Source of the DNA: Pseudodesulfovibrio sp.
GTDB taxonomy: Bacteria; Desulfobacterota; Desulfovibrionia; Desulfovibrionales; Desulfovibrionaceae
DNA length: 64,000 bases
Reading direction: 5' to 3'
Assembly (NCBI GenBank): GCA_016744135.1
Contig: JADGEX010000002.1
Location: 1 to 64,000 of the forward strand
The translations under genes and the position numbers were made by a program. Within the stretch, counting starts at the first letter, position 1. Every line of letters begins with the position of its first letter. Under the pieces are notes generated by a model. It had not been told where the DNA came from. It searched no databases and saw only the letters and a list, made by a program, of their open reading frames with translations. Below, in pieces: positions 52,945 through 63,760 of this stretch.

Positions 52945-53502
52945 TTAATATCCTTGTTTGTGCTCACGGTCTCGCTGTCCGCGTTCTCGAAATTTTCGGT
53001 CATTTTGATTCGTCTTGTCCTGTTCTTGCACGGCCTTGGCAACGGCTTCGCATGCAACCTGAAGGTCGGGGGTATCCTTGGTACGAATCATTTTGAGTTG
53101 ATCCTTGAGCGTGTTGGCAATGATGCGTTGCCCAGCCCAGTCCGGGTAGTTTTTCCAGTGAGTGACAGTCTTTTCAGTCAGGCCGAGTTTTGCCGCTGCA
53201 TATCCTGCATGCAGAAAGGCGTCCGGAATATCTTTTGCTTCAATGCATTGTTCAAGCACTCGTAATCCGTCTTTAAATCGGCCGATACGGGTGTAACAAA
53301 TTCCGGCCATGACCAGATGGGACGGGCGGGAGTCTTTGCTTGCGGCGTCCTTTTTCGCGAAGTGTTCATCAAAGGCGTGTGCAGCCGTGGTGAAGCACTC
53401 CTCGGCTTTTGCGAAATCCCGACGGAGTTCCGCGGTTCGTCCGCGTTCAAAGTTCTTTTCACCTTTTCGATAGGGCTGCACGAGTTTTGATAAAAATGAC
53501 AT
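52945..53502 (-). CDS. TPR-like hypothetical protein
   Basis: The 185-residue soluble protein has helical repeats similar to TPR: GRTAELRRDFAKAEECFTTAA, HLVMAGICYTRIGRFKDGL and DAFLHAGYAAAKLGLTEKTV. The C-terminal tail is rich in charged residues (QNDRKFRERGQRDREHKQGY). Such proteins usually mediate protein contacts. It lies upstream of the beta-helix gene on the same strand. Confidence 0.65.
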   Translation of the reverse strand: MSFLSKLVQPYRKGEKNFERGRTAELRRDFAKAEECFTTAAHAFDEHFAKKDAASKDSRPSHLVMAGICYTRIGRFKDGLRVLEQCIEAKDIPDAFLHAGYAAAKLGLTEKTVTHWKNYPDWAGQRIIANTLKDQLKMIRTKDTPDLQVACEAVAKAVQEQDKTNQNDRKFRERGQRDREHKQGY

Positions 53503-53543
53503 GGTTGGAGTCTACATATTTGACGAAGTTTCGACAACAGGGA

Positions 53544-53577
53544 ACAAAAAAGGCCGGACGCAGTGCGTCCGGCCTTT
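53544..53577 (-). terminator. Terminator of groEL
   Basis: The 13-bp stem AAAGGCCGGACGC/GCGTCCGGCCTTT with an ACT loop on the minus strand is followed by a T run. It ends the groES-groEL operon. Confidence 0.9.
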
Positions 53578-53598
53578 GAATATCGAATGGCGTGAAGA

Positions 53599-55188
<1,590 letters not shown>

Positions 55189-55267
55189 TTATTCCCTGTG
55201 AAATTTGTTTGTTAACTACAAAAAAAATATCGTGAAAATGTTCAGAAAGGTTCGAGTGCAAGGCACG

Positions 55268-55320
55268 AAAAAGGATCAAGGCCGGAGCGTAGTCTTCCTA
55301 CACGGGGATTTGATTCTTTT
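55268..55320. repeat. Long imperfect hairpin in the groES-groEL spacer
   Basis: The arm 55268-55292 (ending GGAGCGTAG) pairs imperfectly with 55298-55320 (starting CTACACGGGG), leaving a five-base loop. It lies in a 170-base gap between groES and groEL. It may be a repeat of intergenic type or a transcript element. Confidence 0.5.
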
Positions 55321-55355
55321 GAGGCAACGAAGCAATCGGGCCTTCATGGACAGTT

Positions 55356-55616
55356 TTATGCAAAGACGCCGAGGATGTCGTCTTCTCTCATGATGACCAG
55401 CTCGTCGCCGTCCATGGAGAATTCGCTGCCTGCATACTTCGCGAACAGGATGATGTCGCCGTCCTGAACGGTTTTGCACTCGGGACCGGCTGCTATGATA
55501 ATGCCGTTCTGCGGCTTCTCTTTTGCGGAATCCGGGATGTAGATGCCCCCGGCAGTTCTGTCCTCTTCTTCCTTCCTCTGAACGATGACGCGGTCATGCA
55601 ATGGTTTCAAGCCCAT
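55356..55616 (-). CDS. groES: Co-chaperonin GroES
   Basis: The 86-residue protein shows GroES features: [20 protein letters not shown] (with the mobile loop [16 protein letters not shown]) and [14 protein letters not shown]. It caps the GroEL ring. It is about 10 residues shorter than typical GroES in the loop after the central Gly. AAGGAGA lies upstream of ATG 55616. groEL follows 170 bases downstream. Confidence 0.93.
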   Translation of the reverse strand: MGLKPLHDRVIVQRKEEEDRTAGGIYIPDSAKEKPQNGIIIAAGPECKTVQDGDIILFAKYAGSEFSMDGDELVIMREDDILGVFA

Positions 55617-55680
55617 GAAATTATCTCCTTATGGTATATTCACCGCAACCCTGCGCGGCGTGTAATGTCGACTGCGGCAA

Positions 55681-55708
55681 AAGATAAGTATGCGGTCGCT
55701 CTTGTCAA
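55681..55708 (-). promoter_or_regulatory. Sigma-70-type promoter of groES
   Basis: On the minus strand TTGACA (55708-55703) is followed, after 16 bases, by TATCTT (55686-55681). No CIRCE element is visible in this region. Confidence 0.55.
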
Positions 55709-55831
55709 CAGTTTGGGGCCATAATTTTTACCGTTCTGTTTTACTCGTGAGGTTGAAATCCCCATCAAAGAGCGGTAACAGTCTATTAATGAAGAAAATC
55801 CGTTCTTCATGTCTGAATTGGGAGATGATCG

Positions 55832-57304
55832 ATGGAATCTGGAATGCAGAAGCTTGTGGTGGTTTCAAACCGCCTTCCCGCAGCACTTAAAAAGGAACAA
55901 GGTCGGTGGACGGTTAACCCTGGCTCTGGAGGACTGGTCACGGCTATGGCTCCGGTGCTTAAAAATCGTGGCGGCACCTGGATTGGTTGGTCCGGTGCGT
56001 CTGACCCGGATGTGGATGTAGATAGCTTACTGGCTGATTTCTCAAAGGAAGCTGGGTATGAGTTGTGCACCGTGCCTTTGACCAAAGAAGAGGTGGATGG
56101 GTATTATTTCGGTTTTTCTAATGAGATCATCTGGCCTTTGTTCCATGATTTACAGACTCGCTGCCGGTTTTATCCCAAGTATTGGCGGGCGTATTTGGAC
56201 GTGAATTTCAAATTTGCCGAAGTGGTGGCCCGTAAGTCTGATCAAGACGATTACATCTGGATTCAGGACTACCATCTTATGCATCAGGCGTTTTTTCTGA
56301 AGAGCATGGGCGTGAAGCGGAATATTGGATTTTTTCTGCACATTCCGTTTCCTACGCCAGATATTTTTATGAAATTGCCGTGGCGATGGAAGCTTATTCA
56401 AGCCCTGATAGAATATGATCTTGTGGGATTTCAGACGATTCAGGATCGCCGGAATTTCGTGGGGTGTTTGCAACGATTGATGCCTGAGGCGAGAGTCGAG
56501 GGGCGCGGTGCAGTGGTGACGGTGCATGCGGGTAATAGGCAGTTCCGACTCGGAGCTTTTCCTATTTCCATCGATTACAATCAGTTTTCGGATTTAGCCA
56601 AGCGGCCTGACGTGGCCCGAAAAGCGTTTGAGTTAAAAGAGGCCTTGCGTCATCGCAAGATTATTCTCGGCGTGGATCGGCTGGATTATACGAAGGGTAT
56701 CCCTGAACGAATCCGGTCCATCCAGACATTGTTGCGGCGGTATCCTGATTTGAAGGGGCGGATGAATTTCGTGCAGATCGCTGTGCCTAGCCGCGAGGAA
56801 GTGGGGGAGTACAAAGATTTGCGCACCGAAATTGAACAGTTGGTGGGCCGGGTTAACGGCGAATTTTCTTTTCCCGGCTGGGTGCCGGTGCATTATCACT
56901 ACCGTAATCTGCCCTATGATGAACTGGTGGCCTATTACGCCGCCGCAGACATCGGCCTTGTCACCCCTCTACGCGACGGTATGAATCTAGTGGCCAAGGA
57001 ATATTGCGCTTGCAACAATTCAGAAGACGGCGTCCTCGTCCTCAGTGAGTTTGCCGGGGCGGCGGCTCAGCTTCAGAAACATGCCTATCTGGTCAATCCT
57101 TATGATATGGACGGCATTGCCAAAGGGATACACCGCGCATTTCATTGGAGTAAGGAAGAACGGTCTCTTCACATGTCCAAATTGCGTGAGCAGGTTCGTA
57201 AAAACAACATTTTCTGGTGGGTGGATTCCTTCCTTCAGGCGGGCATCGCAAAAACTTTAGGCGATTTTCCTGAAGTGGAGACCGTGCATTTTGAACAGGT
57301 GTAG
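55832..57304 (+). CDS. otsA: Trehalose-6-phosphate synthase
   Basis: The 490-residue protein is a glycosyltransferase family 20 enzyme that transfers glucose from UDP-glucose to glucose-6-phosphate. Visible motifs are [38 protein letters not shown] and [12 protein letters not shown], with a late [16 protein letters not shown]. No phosphatase (otsB) gene is adjacent. GGGAG lies 9 bases upstream of ATG 55832. It is divergent from groES, separated by about 215 bases. Confidence 0.93.
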   Translation: MESGMQKLVVVSNRLPAALKKEQGRWTVNPGSGGLVTAMAPVLKNRGGTWIGWSGASDPDVDVDSLLADFSKEAGYELCTVPLTKEEVDGYYFGFSNEIIWPLFHDLQTRCRFYPKYWRAYLDVNFKFAEVVARKSDQDDYIWIQDYHLMHQAFFLKSMGVKRNIGFFLHIPFPTPDIFMKLPWRWKLIQALIEYDLVGFQTIQDRRNFVGCLQRLMPEARVEGRGAVVTVHAGNRQFRLGAFPISIDYNQFSDLAKRPDVARKAFELKEALRHRKIILGVDRLDYTKGIPERIRSIQTLLRRYPDLKGRMNFVQIAVPSREEVGEYKDLRTEIEQLVGRVNGEFSFPGWVPVHYHYRNLPYDELVAYYAAADIGLVTPLRDGMNLVAKEYCACNNSEDGVLVLSEFAGAAAQLQKHAYLVNPYDMDGIAKGIHRAFHWSKEERSLHMSKLREQVRKNNIFWWVDSFLQAGIAKTLGDFPEVETVHFEQV

Positions 57305-57649
57305 AAATGAAGGATGAGATAGTTCAACCATAAATGGGGTTGGTGCTGTTGTGCAAAAACGTTCAGAGTCGCTATAGCCTATACTTCCTTCCTCGTTTTT
57401 TTCTTTTGCTAATCCATACCTTTGAAGTTCGTGTCATTCTCCTGTGTAGGGCTGAAATCCTTGCTCATTATGAAGGGATGCATTATGTTCTTCGGAACAT
57501 ATTAAGCGCGCAGGTCTGTGTACTTTTGCGTAGTCCGTAGTCTGGGCCGAGGTCGAATTTGAGGGAAGTCGGTACGGCGGTCTTATTGGTCTGTTTCATG
57601 GCGGAATGGAGCCGAACTACTGTATCTGTAACTTTTCTGGAGTGTGGCC
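57305..57649. other. Intergenic region upstream of the molybdate/tungstate operon
   Basis: This 345-base gap holds no clear gene. TATAGCCTATA (57373-57383) is a short palindrome that could be a regulator site; it resembles half of a ModE-type site only weakly. No Moco-type riboswitch was recognised. Confidence 0.35.
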
Positions 57650-58429
57650 ATGTCTCGCCGTTTTTTGCCCATGACTTTTGTCCTTTTCTTGTGCCTTGCC
57701 GTTACCGGCATGTTTACCAATGCCTATGCTGATGATTTGCGTATTTTTGCCGGTGCTGGGTTGATGAAGCCCATGGAAGAGCTTCGTCAGAACTTCGAGA
57801 AATCGCACGATGTGCATATTGATGTGCATTATGGCAGTTCAGGTGAAATTTTCGGAATGCTCGGCGTGGGACAAACATGTGATGTTTTTATTCCCGGTGC
57901 CGAGAAATACACACGCGATGCCATCAAAAATGGATGGGTGTATGAACCGAGCATGAAGCCCATCGTCAAGCATGTGCCTGTCATGGTCGTGCCTGGCGGC
58001 AATCCTGCGAATATCCAGACTTTGGATGATCTAGCCCGTCCCGGTGTCAAAGTTGCTTTGGGAGATCCCAAGGCTGCTGCCATCGGTAAGGTTTCCAAGA
58101 AAATGCTGAGCAAGGCAGGAATGTGGGAACAGGTGACTCCTAACGTGGTTGTGTATGCTCCTACCTGCAATCAGCTGCTTATTTATACCGCGTTGGAGCA
58201 GGCCGATGCCGCTATTAACTGGTTGGATGTTACCACATGGGCCGAGGGCAAGGGCAAGGTGCAGGTCGTGCGTATTGATGACAAACGCAATATGATCAAG
58301 ACAATTCCGACCGCCGTCCATGTCTCTGCAAAAGAGAATCCCCTGGCTCTTGAACTCAATGATTATATAGCCTCTGCCGAAGGGCTTGTTGTTTGGGAGA
58401 AGTGGGGTTTTGAAGCATGCACAAAGTAA
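57650..58429 (+). CDS. modA: Molybdate/tungstate-binding periplasmic protein (ModA-like)
   Basis: The 259-residue protein has a signal peptide (ending NAYA, about residue 26) and the ModA-type pattern RIFAGAGLMKPMEEL, YGSSGEIFGML, ALGDPKAAAIGK and AAINWLDVTTWAEG. It binds an oxyanion for the ABC transporter encoded next. Molybdate and tungstate cannot be told apart from sequence. ATG 57650 has GGAG about 10 bases upstream; a GTG at 57644 is also possible. The permease gene overlaps its end by 13 bases. Confidence 0.88.
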   Translation: MSRRFLPMTFVLFLCLAVTGMFTNAYADDLRIFAGAGLMKPMEELRQNFEKSHDVHIDVHYGSSGEIFGMLGVGQTCDVFIPGAEKYTRDAIKNGWVYEPSMKPIVKHVPVMVVPGGNPANIQTLDDLARPGVKVALGDPKAAAIGKVSKKMLSKAGMWEQVTPNVVVYAPTCNQLLIYTALEQADAAINWLDVTTWAEGKGKVQVVRIDDKRNMIKTIPTAVHVSAKENPLALELNDYIASAEGLVVWEKWGFEACTK

Positions 58430-59199
58430 CGCCGTTTAAGGCGGGGCTGCTTTTCAGTTCCTTTTTCATCACGTTCTTTTTGCTGTGCGCGATTGGAGCG
58501 TTGTTGATGGTGCCAACCTTTGAAGATATCATGACCAATATCTGGAGTGATGAGATGCAGCTTTCACTGCGTCTTTCTTTGGTCACGGGGCTTGTCTCCA
58601 CGGTGTTGGTTATGCTGTTTGCACTTCCCATCGGGTATGCGTTGTCCCGACTGGATTTCTGGGGCAAGGGCGTGGTGAAGACTATTATTGATCTTCCAGT
58701 GGCCTTTCCTGAATTGGTTCTTGGTTTGTGTCTGCTCTTGCTGTTTGGGAAGACTCCCATTGGTAAGGCGTTGAGTTCCATTGGTTTGGATTTTGTCTTT
58801 ACCAAGAAGGGTATCGTTGCGGCCCAGTTTTTCACGGCCCTGCCATATTCGGTGCGGATCATGAAATCCACGTTCGACTATATCAACCCTCGCATGGAGT
58901 TTGTGTCCAGAAGTCTTGGCTATACGCAATTCGAGACGTTCCTTCGAGTGTCTATCCCCTTGGCTGGAAGCGGTATCCTTGCTTCAACAGTCATCGCCTT
59001 TGCCCGGTGTATTGGAACGTTCGGCACTGTGTTGATTTTGGCGGGTGGTTCCTACATGCGGACAGAAACCCTGCCCATCACTCTTTATTTGAACATTTCG
59101 TACGGCAACATGGGGATGGCCCTAACCAGTGGAATCCTGCTTATCGGTGTGTCTTTCATCGCCATTTTCATTTTTGAGAAAACGGAGGCGAAATTATGA
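58417..59199 (+). CDS. Molybdate/tungstate ABC transporter permease
   Basis: The 260-residue membrane protein has about six segments and the ModB/CysT-type permease motif with the EAA-like loop LGYTQFETFLRVSIPLAGSGI. It forms the channel for the ModA-like protein. Its start lies within the end of modA, and the ATPase gene overlaps its stop codon by 4 bases, so all three are translated together. Confidence 0.88.
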   Translation: MHKVTPFKAGLLFSSFFITFFLLCAIGALLMVPTFEDIMTNIWSDEMQLSLRLSLVTGLVSTVLVMLFALPIGYALSRLDFWGKGVVKTIIDLPVAFPELVLGLCLLLLFGKTPIGKALSSIGLDFVFTKKGIVAAQFFTALPYSVRIMKSTFDYINPRMEFVSRSLGYTQFETFLRVSIPLAGSGILASTVIAFARCIGTFGTVLILAGGSYMRTETLPITLYLNISYGNMGMALTSGILLIGVSFIAIFIFEKTEAKL

Positions 59200-60257
59200 G
59201 TTTCCTACGCGTTGAAGACTTGCATATCGATCTCGGAGAATTCTCGCTCAAAGGCGTGTCTCTAGAATTTGAACGTGGCGAATACCTGACCGTCATGGGA
59301 CCGACCGGCTCCGGCAAGACTATTTTGCTCGAGTGCATTATCGGGTTTTACAAACCGTCCAAAGGGAGGGTGTTTCTGGAAGGGCGCGATATCACGGATG
59401 ACCCGCCGGAAAAACGGCGCATTGGCATCGTGTATCAGGACTATGCACTTCTGCCCCACAAGAACGTGTTTCAAAATATCGAGTATGGTCTGAAGAAAGT
59501 CGATCGGGACAAGGTGAGCCGAAAGGCAAAGATCATGGAGATGGCCGAGGCTCTGAATATTCTCCATGTGTTGCATCGTAAACCAACAACTTTGTCTGGT
59601 GGTGAGCAACAGCGCGTTGCTTTGGCGCGCGCACTGGTGGTTGAGCCTCGACTTTTGCTTATGGACGAACCCCTTTCGGCACTTGACCCGCAAACTCGAC
59701 ATACAACGCGCGCTCTTTTGCGTCGGATTATGCGCAAGCGTGACATTACCGTCCTGCATATCACGCACGACATGGATGATGTGTGGGCCTTGGCCGACAA
59801 GGTCGCCATCATGCGTAACGGACGACTGGAACAGCACGATACCATGCACGATGTCTTCAACAGGCCGAGTAATCGGTTTGTCGCTGATTTTGTGGGGGCG
59901 AGTGTTTTTGAAGGGACAGTTCAACCCGGAGCCAACGGCCAGTGTCAGGTTGACGTGGGTGGTTTGGTCTTGAATTCCATTGAGTCTGCCCGGAGCGGTG
60001 ACTATGTTCGTGTGTTTCTGCGGCCTGAAAATGTCATGGTCTTTCGGGATCGACCGCAAAAAACATCCATTCAGAACCTTGTGGACGCGACGCTTGAAGA
60101 CTATTATCAGGAAGGCATCCTGTATCACTTGTCGTTCCGGTCACAGGGTGTGCGCATTCCAGCAGTTATTACTGCCAGTGCATTTCAGGAGTTGGATATT
60201 CACCGGGATGACACCATGTGCCTTGGCGTCAAGGCGGCAAACGTAACACTTGCCTGA
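59196..60257 (+). CDS. modC: Molybdate/tungstate ABC transporter ATPase (ModC-like)
   Basis: The 353-residue ATPase has GPTGSGKTILLE, the ABC signature LSGGEQQRVALARAL, Walker B LLLMDEPLSALD and a C-terminal TOBE-like domain (about 290-345). Such domains bind the oxyanion to regulate import. It overlaps the permease gene. Confidence 0.9.
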   Translation: MSFLRVEDLHIDLGEFSLKGVSLEFERGEYLTVMGPTGSGKTILLECIIGFYKPSKGRVFLEGRDITDDPPEKRRIGIVYQDYALLPHKNVFQNIEYGLKKVDRDKVSRKAKIMEMAEALNILHVLHRKPTTLSGGEQQRVALARALVVEPRLLLMDEPLSALDPQTRHTTRALLRRIMRKRDITVLHITHDMDDVWALADKVAIMRNGRLEQHDTMHDVFNRPSNRFVADFVGASVFEGTVQPGANGQCQVDVGGLVLNSIESARSGDYVRVFLRPENVMVFRDRPQKTSIQNLVDATLEDYYQEGILYHLSFRSQGVRIPAVITASAFQELDIHRDDTMCLGVKAANVTLA

Positions 60258-60277
60258 AACATAGCGGAGAGCCTCAT

Positions 60278-60772
60278 ATGAATAGCGTCGTTTTTACTCC
60301 CATTGGTGTGATTCATACACCGTTTACGTCTTTGGACGATATGCCCATCCAGCCCACCGGGGCCAAAGATGTGGTCGGTGAAATTCGGTTGAATGAAGAG
60401 TTTGTGGAAGGCTTGGAGGACTTGGATGGATTCTCTCATATCCATCTATTGTATCACCTGCATAAGAATAGCGACTTCAAGCTCAAGGTTACGCCGTTCA
60501 TGGACACAGTGCCACGCGGATTATTCTCCACGCGGGCCCCTCGACGGCCAAACATGATCGGCATGTCTGTGGTCCGGTTGGAGTCCATTGAAGGCAACAT
60601 CCTGCGTATTCGCGGTATTGATGTTCTCGATGGAACGCCTCTTCTAGACATCAAACCCTATGTCGCCAAGTTCGACGTTGCCCCGGCGGATCGTTTTGGC
60701 TGGCTGGATCAGAATGCGGACAAGGCCGAGACGTTGCGGTCAGATCATCGTTTTGTGGCGAAATCCGAATAA
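60278..60772 (+). CDS. trmO: TrmO-like methyltransferase (tRNA t6A37 N6-methyltransferase family)
   Basis: The 164-residue protein has the TrmO/YaeB core: PIGVIHTPFTS, DGFSHIHLLYHLH, RGLFSTRAPRRPNMIGMSVV and GTPLLDIKPYV. These enzymes methylate t6A37 in tRNA-Thr in E. coli, but small relatives occur beside metal transport genes with other roles. ATG 60278 lies 20 bases after modC, with CGGAGAG upstream, so it is probably co-transcribed. Confidence 0.82.
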   Translation: MNSVVFTPIGVIHTPFTSLDDMPIQPTGAKDVVGEIRLNEEFVEGLEDLDGFSHIHLLYHLHKNSDFKLKVTPFMDTVPRGLFSTRAPRRPNMIGMSVVRLESIEGNILRIRGIDVLDGTPLLDIKPYVAKFDVAPADRFGWLDQNADKAETLRSDHRFVAKSE

Positions 60773-60801
60773 ATTCCGGTTACGGTGAAAAATGTTTTAT
60801 T

Positions 60802-60834
60802 AAGGCCATGCAGTTTGTCTGCATGGCCTTTTTC
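60802..60834 (+). terminator. Terminator after the mod-trmO genes
   Basis: The stem AAGGCCATGCAG/CTGCATGGCCTT, with a TTTGT loop, is followed by TTTCTG. Confidence 0.85.
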
Positions 60835-60889
60835 TGTGATCTGGTGACAAGGCATTTACGATTGTCTTTCAGTGCGTTACCATTTGGAC

Positions 60890-61123
60890 ATGCTCACACT
60901 CAAATGTTCTGCCTGTCGTCGTAAGCTCTGGAAGTATTACAAGCTTGGCCAGGGTGAAGTGCACCGTTGCCATAAGGATCGCATCAAAAAGGTGTGGAAT
61001 ATGGAAGAGCGGGACGGCAAGGTGTTTTGTCCTTGCGGCAAGGCTGTGGGCATTGATCGCGGGTCGTATTATACCATGGATAAAAAGGCGTTTACCTATA
61101 AGGGAACGAAAACCAACAGTTGA
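60890..61123 (+). CDS. Small zinc-ribbon-like protein
   Basis: The 77-residue protein has CSACRRKLWKYYKLGQGEVHRCHKDR followed by CPCGKAVGIDRG, Cys pairs that could bind zinc. It is unrecognised at family level. ATG 60890 and an upstream GTG at 60872 are both possible; neither has a strong ribosome site. It is 65 bases before the next gene. Confidence 0.6.
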   Translation: MLTLKCSACRRKLWKYYKLGQGEVHRCHKDRIKKVWNMEERDGKVFCPCGKAVGIDRGSYYTMDKKAFTYKGTKTNS

Positions 61124-61188
61124 CACGGATTGTGCTCTCCGTGAGTATGGTCCTGTCATGGAATGAACTAAAGACCAAGGAGACTGGT

Positions 61189-61644
61189 TTGAAAATACGC
61201 GTACTTGTTTTCGCTGCCTTGCTGGCCGTAGCATTCTCTGTATCCGCATATGCTGCGGCTGAGTGTAACGCCATTCCCTGGGGAGAACCCATTTCTACTG
61301 TGGAGCAGATTACTTTTTCCCACGCCGTGAACGGTGTGAAGTATTATTCTGTCACCAAGGTGGACCCGTGTGGTATTTTTGAAGTGGAGCAGGGGGAGGT
61401 CACCTATGGGTTTTTAGGTGGTAAGCTCTATACGACACTGGTTGAGATCGACAAGGCCAAAGATGTTAAGAAAGTGGTCACCACGCTTATGGATTCTTAT
61501 GGTGTGCCGGATCACAAGAAGATTGACAATTGGGATGTCTACCGCTGGGAAACTGATGACCTCAAGATCAAGCTCAAGAGTCAATATTCAACTGATCGCA
61601 TCAAGATCGGCATGTATTACAAGCCCCTGACTCCCAAAGAATAA
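61189..61644 (+). CDS. Small exported hypothetical protein
   Basis: The 151-residue protein has a signal peptide (KIRVLVFAALLAVAFSVSA, then YAAAECNA). The start appears to be TTG 61189 because AAGGAG lies 6 bases upstream; the frame upstream to 61120 lacks this. Two Cys residues (ECNA, DPCG) could form a disulfide after export. I do not recognise the family. Confidence 0.7.
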   Translation: MKIRVLVFAALLAVAFSVSAYAAAECNAIPWGEPISTVEQITFSHAVNGVKYYSVTKVDPCGIFEVEQGEVTYGFLGGKLYTTLVEIDKAKDVKKVVTTLMDSYGVPDHKKIDNWDVYRWETDDLKIKLKSQYSTDRIKIGMYYKPLTPKE

Positions 61645-61672
61645 AAACAAATCAATTGTACTGAGTCATAAC

Positions 61673-61721
61673 GGTCAAGCCCTTGCGTACGGCGAGTATG
61701 TTAAGGGTTTGGCCTTTTTTA
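61673..61721 (+). terminator. Terminator after the exported protein gene
   Basis: The stem GGTCAAGCCCTT/AAGGGTTTGGCC, with an 18-base loop, is followed by six T residues. Confidence 0.72.
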
Positions 61722-61844
61722 TGCGCTGTTTTTGCACATCCTTGAACCCTCGGCGTGTTTCGCTTACGGGGATTTGAAATGGATCGAACAAGTTCTTGCT
61801 TTGCCATTTGAAAGCATGGCCTTATCTTGTTCGTGGAGGAACGC

Positions 61845-63230
61845 ATGTCCAAACAGATGAAGAATTTTCTGACCCTTATTGGAGTCATTGTCATAGGGGC
61901 GTTTTTCGCCTTCATATATGATTGTATTGTTGGGCTGTCCGATTTTGCCGGACGGATTAACGTGGCCGCAACTCCGTGGGTTTTCTGGGGGCTGCTGCTC
62001 GTCGTGGCGGTTGCGTTTGGTTGGTTGGTGGCGACAGCATTGTTGCGACCAAGGCCCATGATGGTCCATGCCGAACCTTCGCCCGAAGAAATGGTCCGGT
62101 TTCGTCAGGCTCTTGTGAAACGACTCGGAAAGAATCGTATCCTGAAAGACGCGGATATTCGTGTGGCTGACGAATCTGATTTGGAAACAGGACTTGCCGT
62201 GCTGCGTGATCGGGCAGATCAGGAGATTCGAAGTACGGCTAAGCGTGTATTTATCGGCACTGCTGTCTCTCAAAACGGGCGACTTGATTCTTTGGTGGTC
62301 CTGTTCCTCATTTCGCGTTTGGCATGGCGGATATCCAAGTTATACAACCAGCGTCCGCATTATCGAGAACTTATCAATCTCTACGCTAATATCGCGGCGA
62401 CATCCTTTTTGGCCGGGAGCATCGAAGAGTTTGGCATCGAAGAATATATCCATGAATTGATGGGGCCGATGATTGCCAGTTCAGCAGTGGGGGCCATGCC
62501 CGGTGCCGAGGCTATTGCCGGGACTGTGACTACATCGATTTTGAGTGGTTCCACTAATGCTCTTCTTGCTATGCGGTGCGGTATCGTTGCTCGGAATTAC
62601 ATGAGTTTGGATTTGGACTCGAAAGGCCTTATGCGTCGGTCTGCGACCCTTGAGGCCGCCAAAATGTTTATGTCCATCAGCAGTGAAACCGTGACTCAGG
62701 TGACCAAGCTTTTGATTAAGGGGTCGACTGGTGCCGTGAAGAAAGGCGCGAAAAAAGCAGTCATGACCATGGGCGCGTCTGTGACGGGTACAGCCGGGGC
62801 CGTCGGGTCGGGAGCCAAATCCGTGGGGCGTGGCGTTTCCAACTCCGCGAAGTCTGTCGGACGTGGTGTGAAGGGGTCGGCCAGAGCCGTGAAACAAGGC
62901 GTGAAGGGCTCTGCGAAGGCCGTGGGTGATGGTGTCAAAGGTTCTGCCCGGTCGGTCGGAGACGGAGCCAAGTCTGTTGCCCGCAGCGCCGAGAAAGTGG
63001 TGGATAAGGCCGCTAATGGTGTGAAGCGGTCAATCCATAAGGTCGAGCAATCTACGCAAAGAGTTACGCGCGAGTTTGCTCCTGCCGTGGAAAAGGTTGA
63101 CGCAGCAGCAGATAAGGCCAAGAATTTTATTCGTTCGGCTGGCAGATCGGTTGAAAAGACCGCTCGGACAATTCGGAATATTGTCCCCGGCAAGAAGAGT
63201 ACGTCGAAAGAAAAGGCCGACGAGGATTAG
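61845..63230 (+). CDS. DUF697-like membrane protein with an 11-residue repeat tail
   Basis: The 461-residue protein has two membrane segments (about 8-26 and 45-67) and a YcjF/DUF697-like middle region (about 120-260, with LFLISRLAWRISKLYNQRPHYRELI and AGSIEEFGIEEYI). The C-terminal part (about 305-400) is a run of 11-residue units of the form VKGSAKAVGDG, positively charged, ending in a Lys-rich tail. The function of the family is unknown. ATG 61845 has GGAGGA upstream. The repeats may interact with membrane or nucleic acid; this is inference from composition. Confidence 0.78.
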   Translation: MSKQMKNFLTLIGVIVIGAFFAFIYDCIVGLSDFAGRINVAATPWVFWGLLLVVAVAFGWLVATALLRPRPMMVHAEPSPEEMVRFRQALVKRLGKNRILKDADIRVADESDLETGLAVLRDRADQEIRSTAKRVFIGTAVSQNGRLDSLVVLFLISRLAWRISKLYNQRPHYRELINLYANIAATSFLAGSIEEFGIEEYIHELMGPMIASSAVGAMPGAEAIAGTVTTSILSGSTNALLAMRCGIVARNYMSLDLDSKGLMRRSATLEAAKMFMSISSETVTQVTKLLIKGSTGAVKKGAKKAVMTMGASVTGTAGAVGSGAKSVGRGVSNSAKSVGRGVKGSARAVKQGVKGSAKAVGDGVKGSARSVGDGAKSVARSAEKVVDKAANGVKRSIHKVEQSTQRVTREFAPAVEKVDAAADKAKNFIRSAGRSVEKTARTIRNIVPGKKSTSKEKADED

Positions 63231-63754
63231 AGAACGCGGCGTGCTCCCAAATAGTGCTGTGCCCAGTACGGGGAGTTCAGACTTGATTCCATAACCTGTT
63301 TGCCGGAGCTGGGAGCATGCACAAAGGTAGCGCGGTCCGTAACAATGCCGACATGCAGGGATTTCCCCGTTTTTTTCACATCATAGAAAACAAGATCGCC
63401 GGGGCGGATGTCGTTCCGTTTGATCGAAGTCCCTGTGCCGAACTGCTGCCATGACACGCGGGGTAGGTTGATGCCGTTTTGTCGGTACACGAACCAGATT
63501 AACCCGGAACAGTCGAATCCAGTCTCTGGCATGTGCCCGCCCCATTTATATGGATACCCTACTAATACCAGTGCCGTGCGGATGATGGAAGCAGCCTTGG
63601 GCGAGGCTGGTTGACTGTGGACGACTGAATCGGGTGATACGGGCGCAGGGGATTTGGTTCCGCAACCTGAGAGCGTGGTCACGGCGAGAAGGCAAACTGC
63701 CAAGAGCAGGAGAAAAGGGCGAGCCATGGAGTGTGTTTTCATCGCGTCGCCCAT
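63227..63754 (-). CDS. NlpC/P60 (C40) family lipoprotein peptidase
   Basis: The 175-residue protein has a lipoprotein signal (lipobox LSGC, Cys about 31) and an NlpC/P60 domain with catalytic Cys in GFDCSGLIW and His in LHVGIVTD. It should cut peptides in the cell wall as a periplasmic lipoprotein. ATG 63754 has AAGAGG upstream; it overlaps the DUF697-like gene's 3' end by 4 bases. Confidence 0.9.
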   Translation of the reverse strand: MGDAMKTHSMARPFLLLLAVCLLAVTTLSGCGTKSPAPVSPDSVVHSQPASPKAASIIRTALVLVGYPYKWGGHMPETGFDCSGLIWFVYRQNGINLPRVSWQQFGTGTSIKRNDIRPGDLVFYDVKKTGKSLHVGIVTDRATFVHAPSSGKQVMESSLNSPYWAQHYLGARRVL

Positions 63755-63760
63755 GATTGT

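Noticed and set aside
55600-55760. CIRCE operator before groES
   Set aside because: The TTAGCACTC/GAGTGCTAA inverted repeat is not present in the region upstream of groES.
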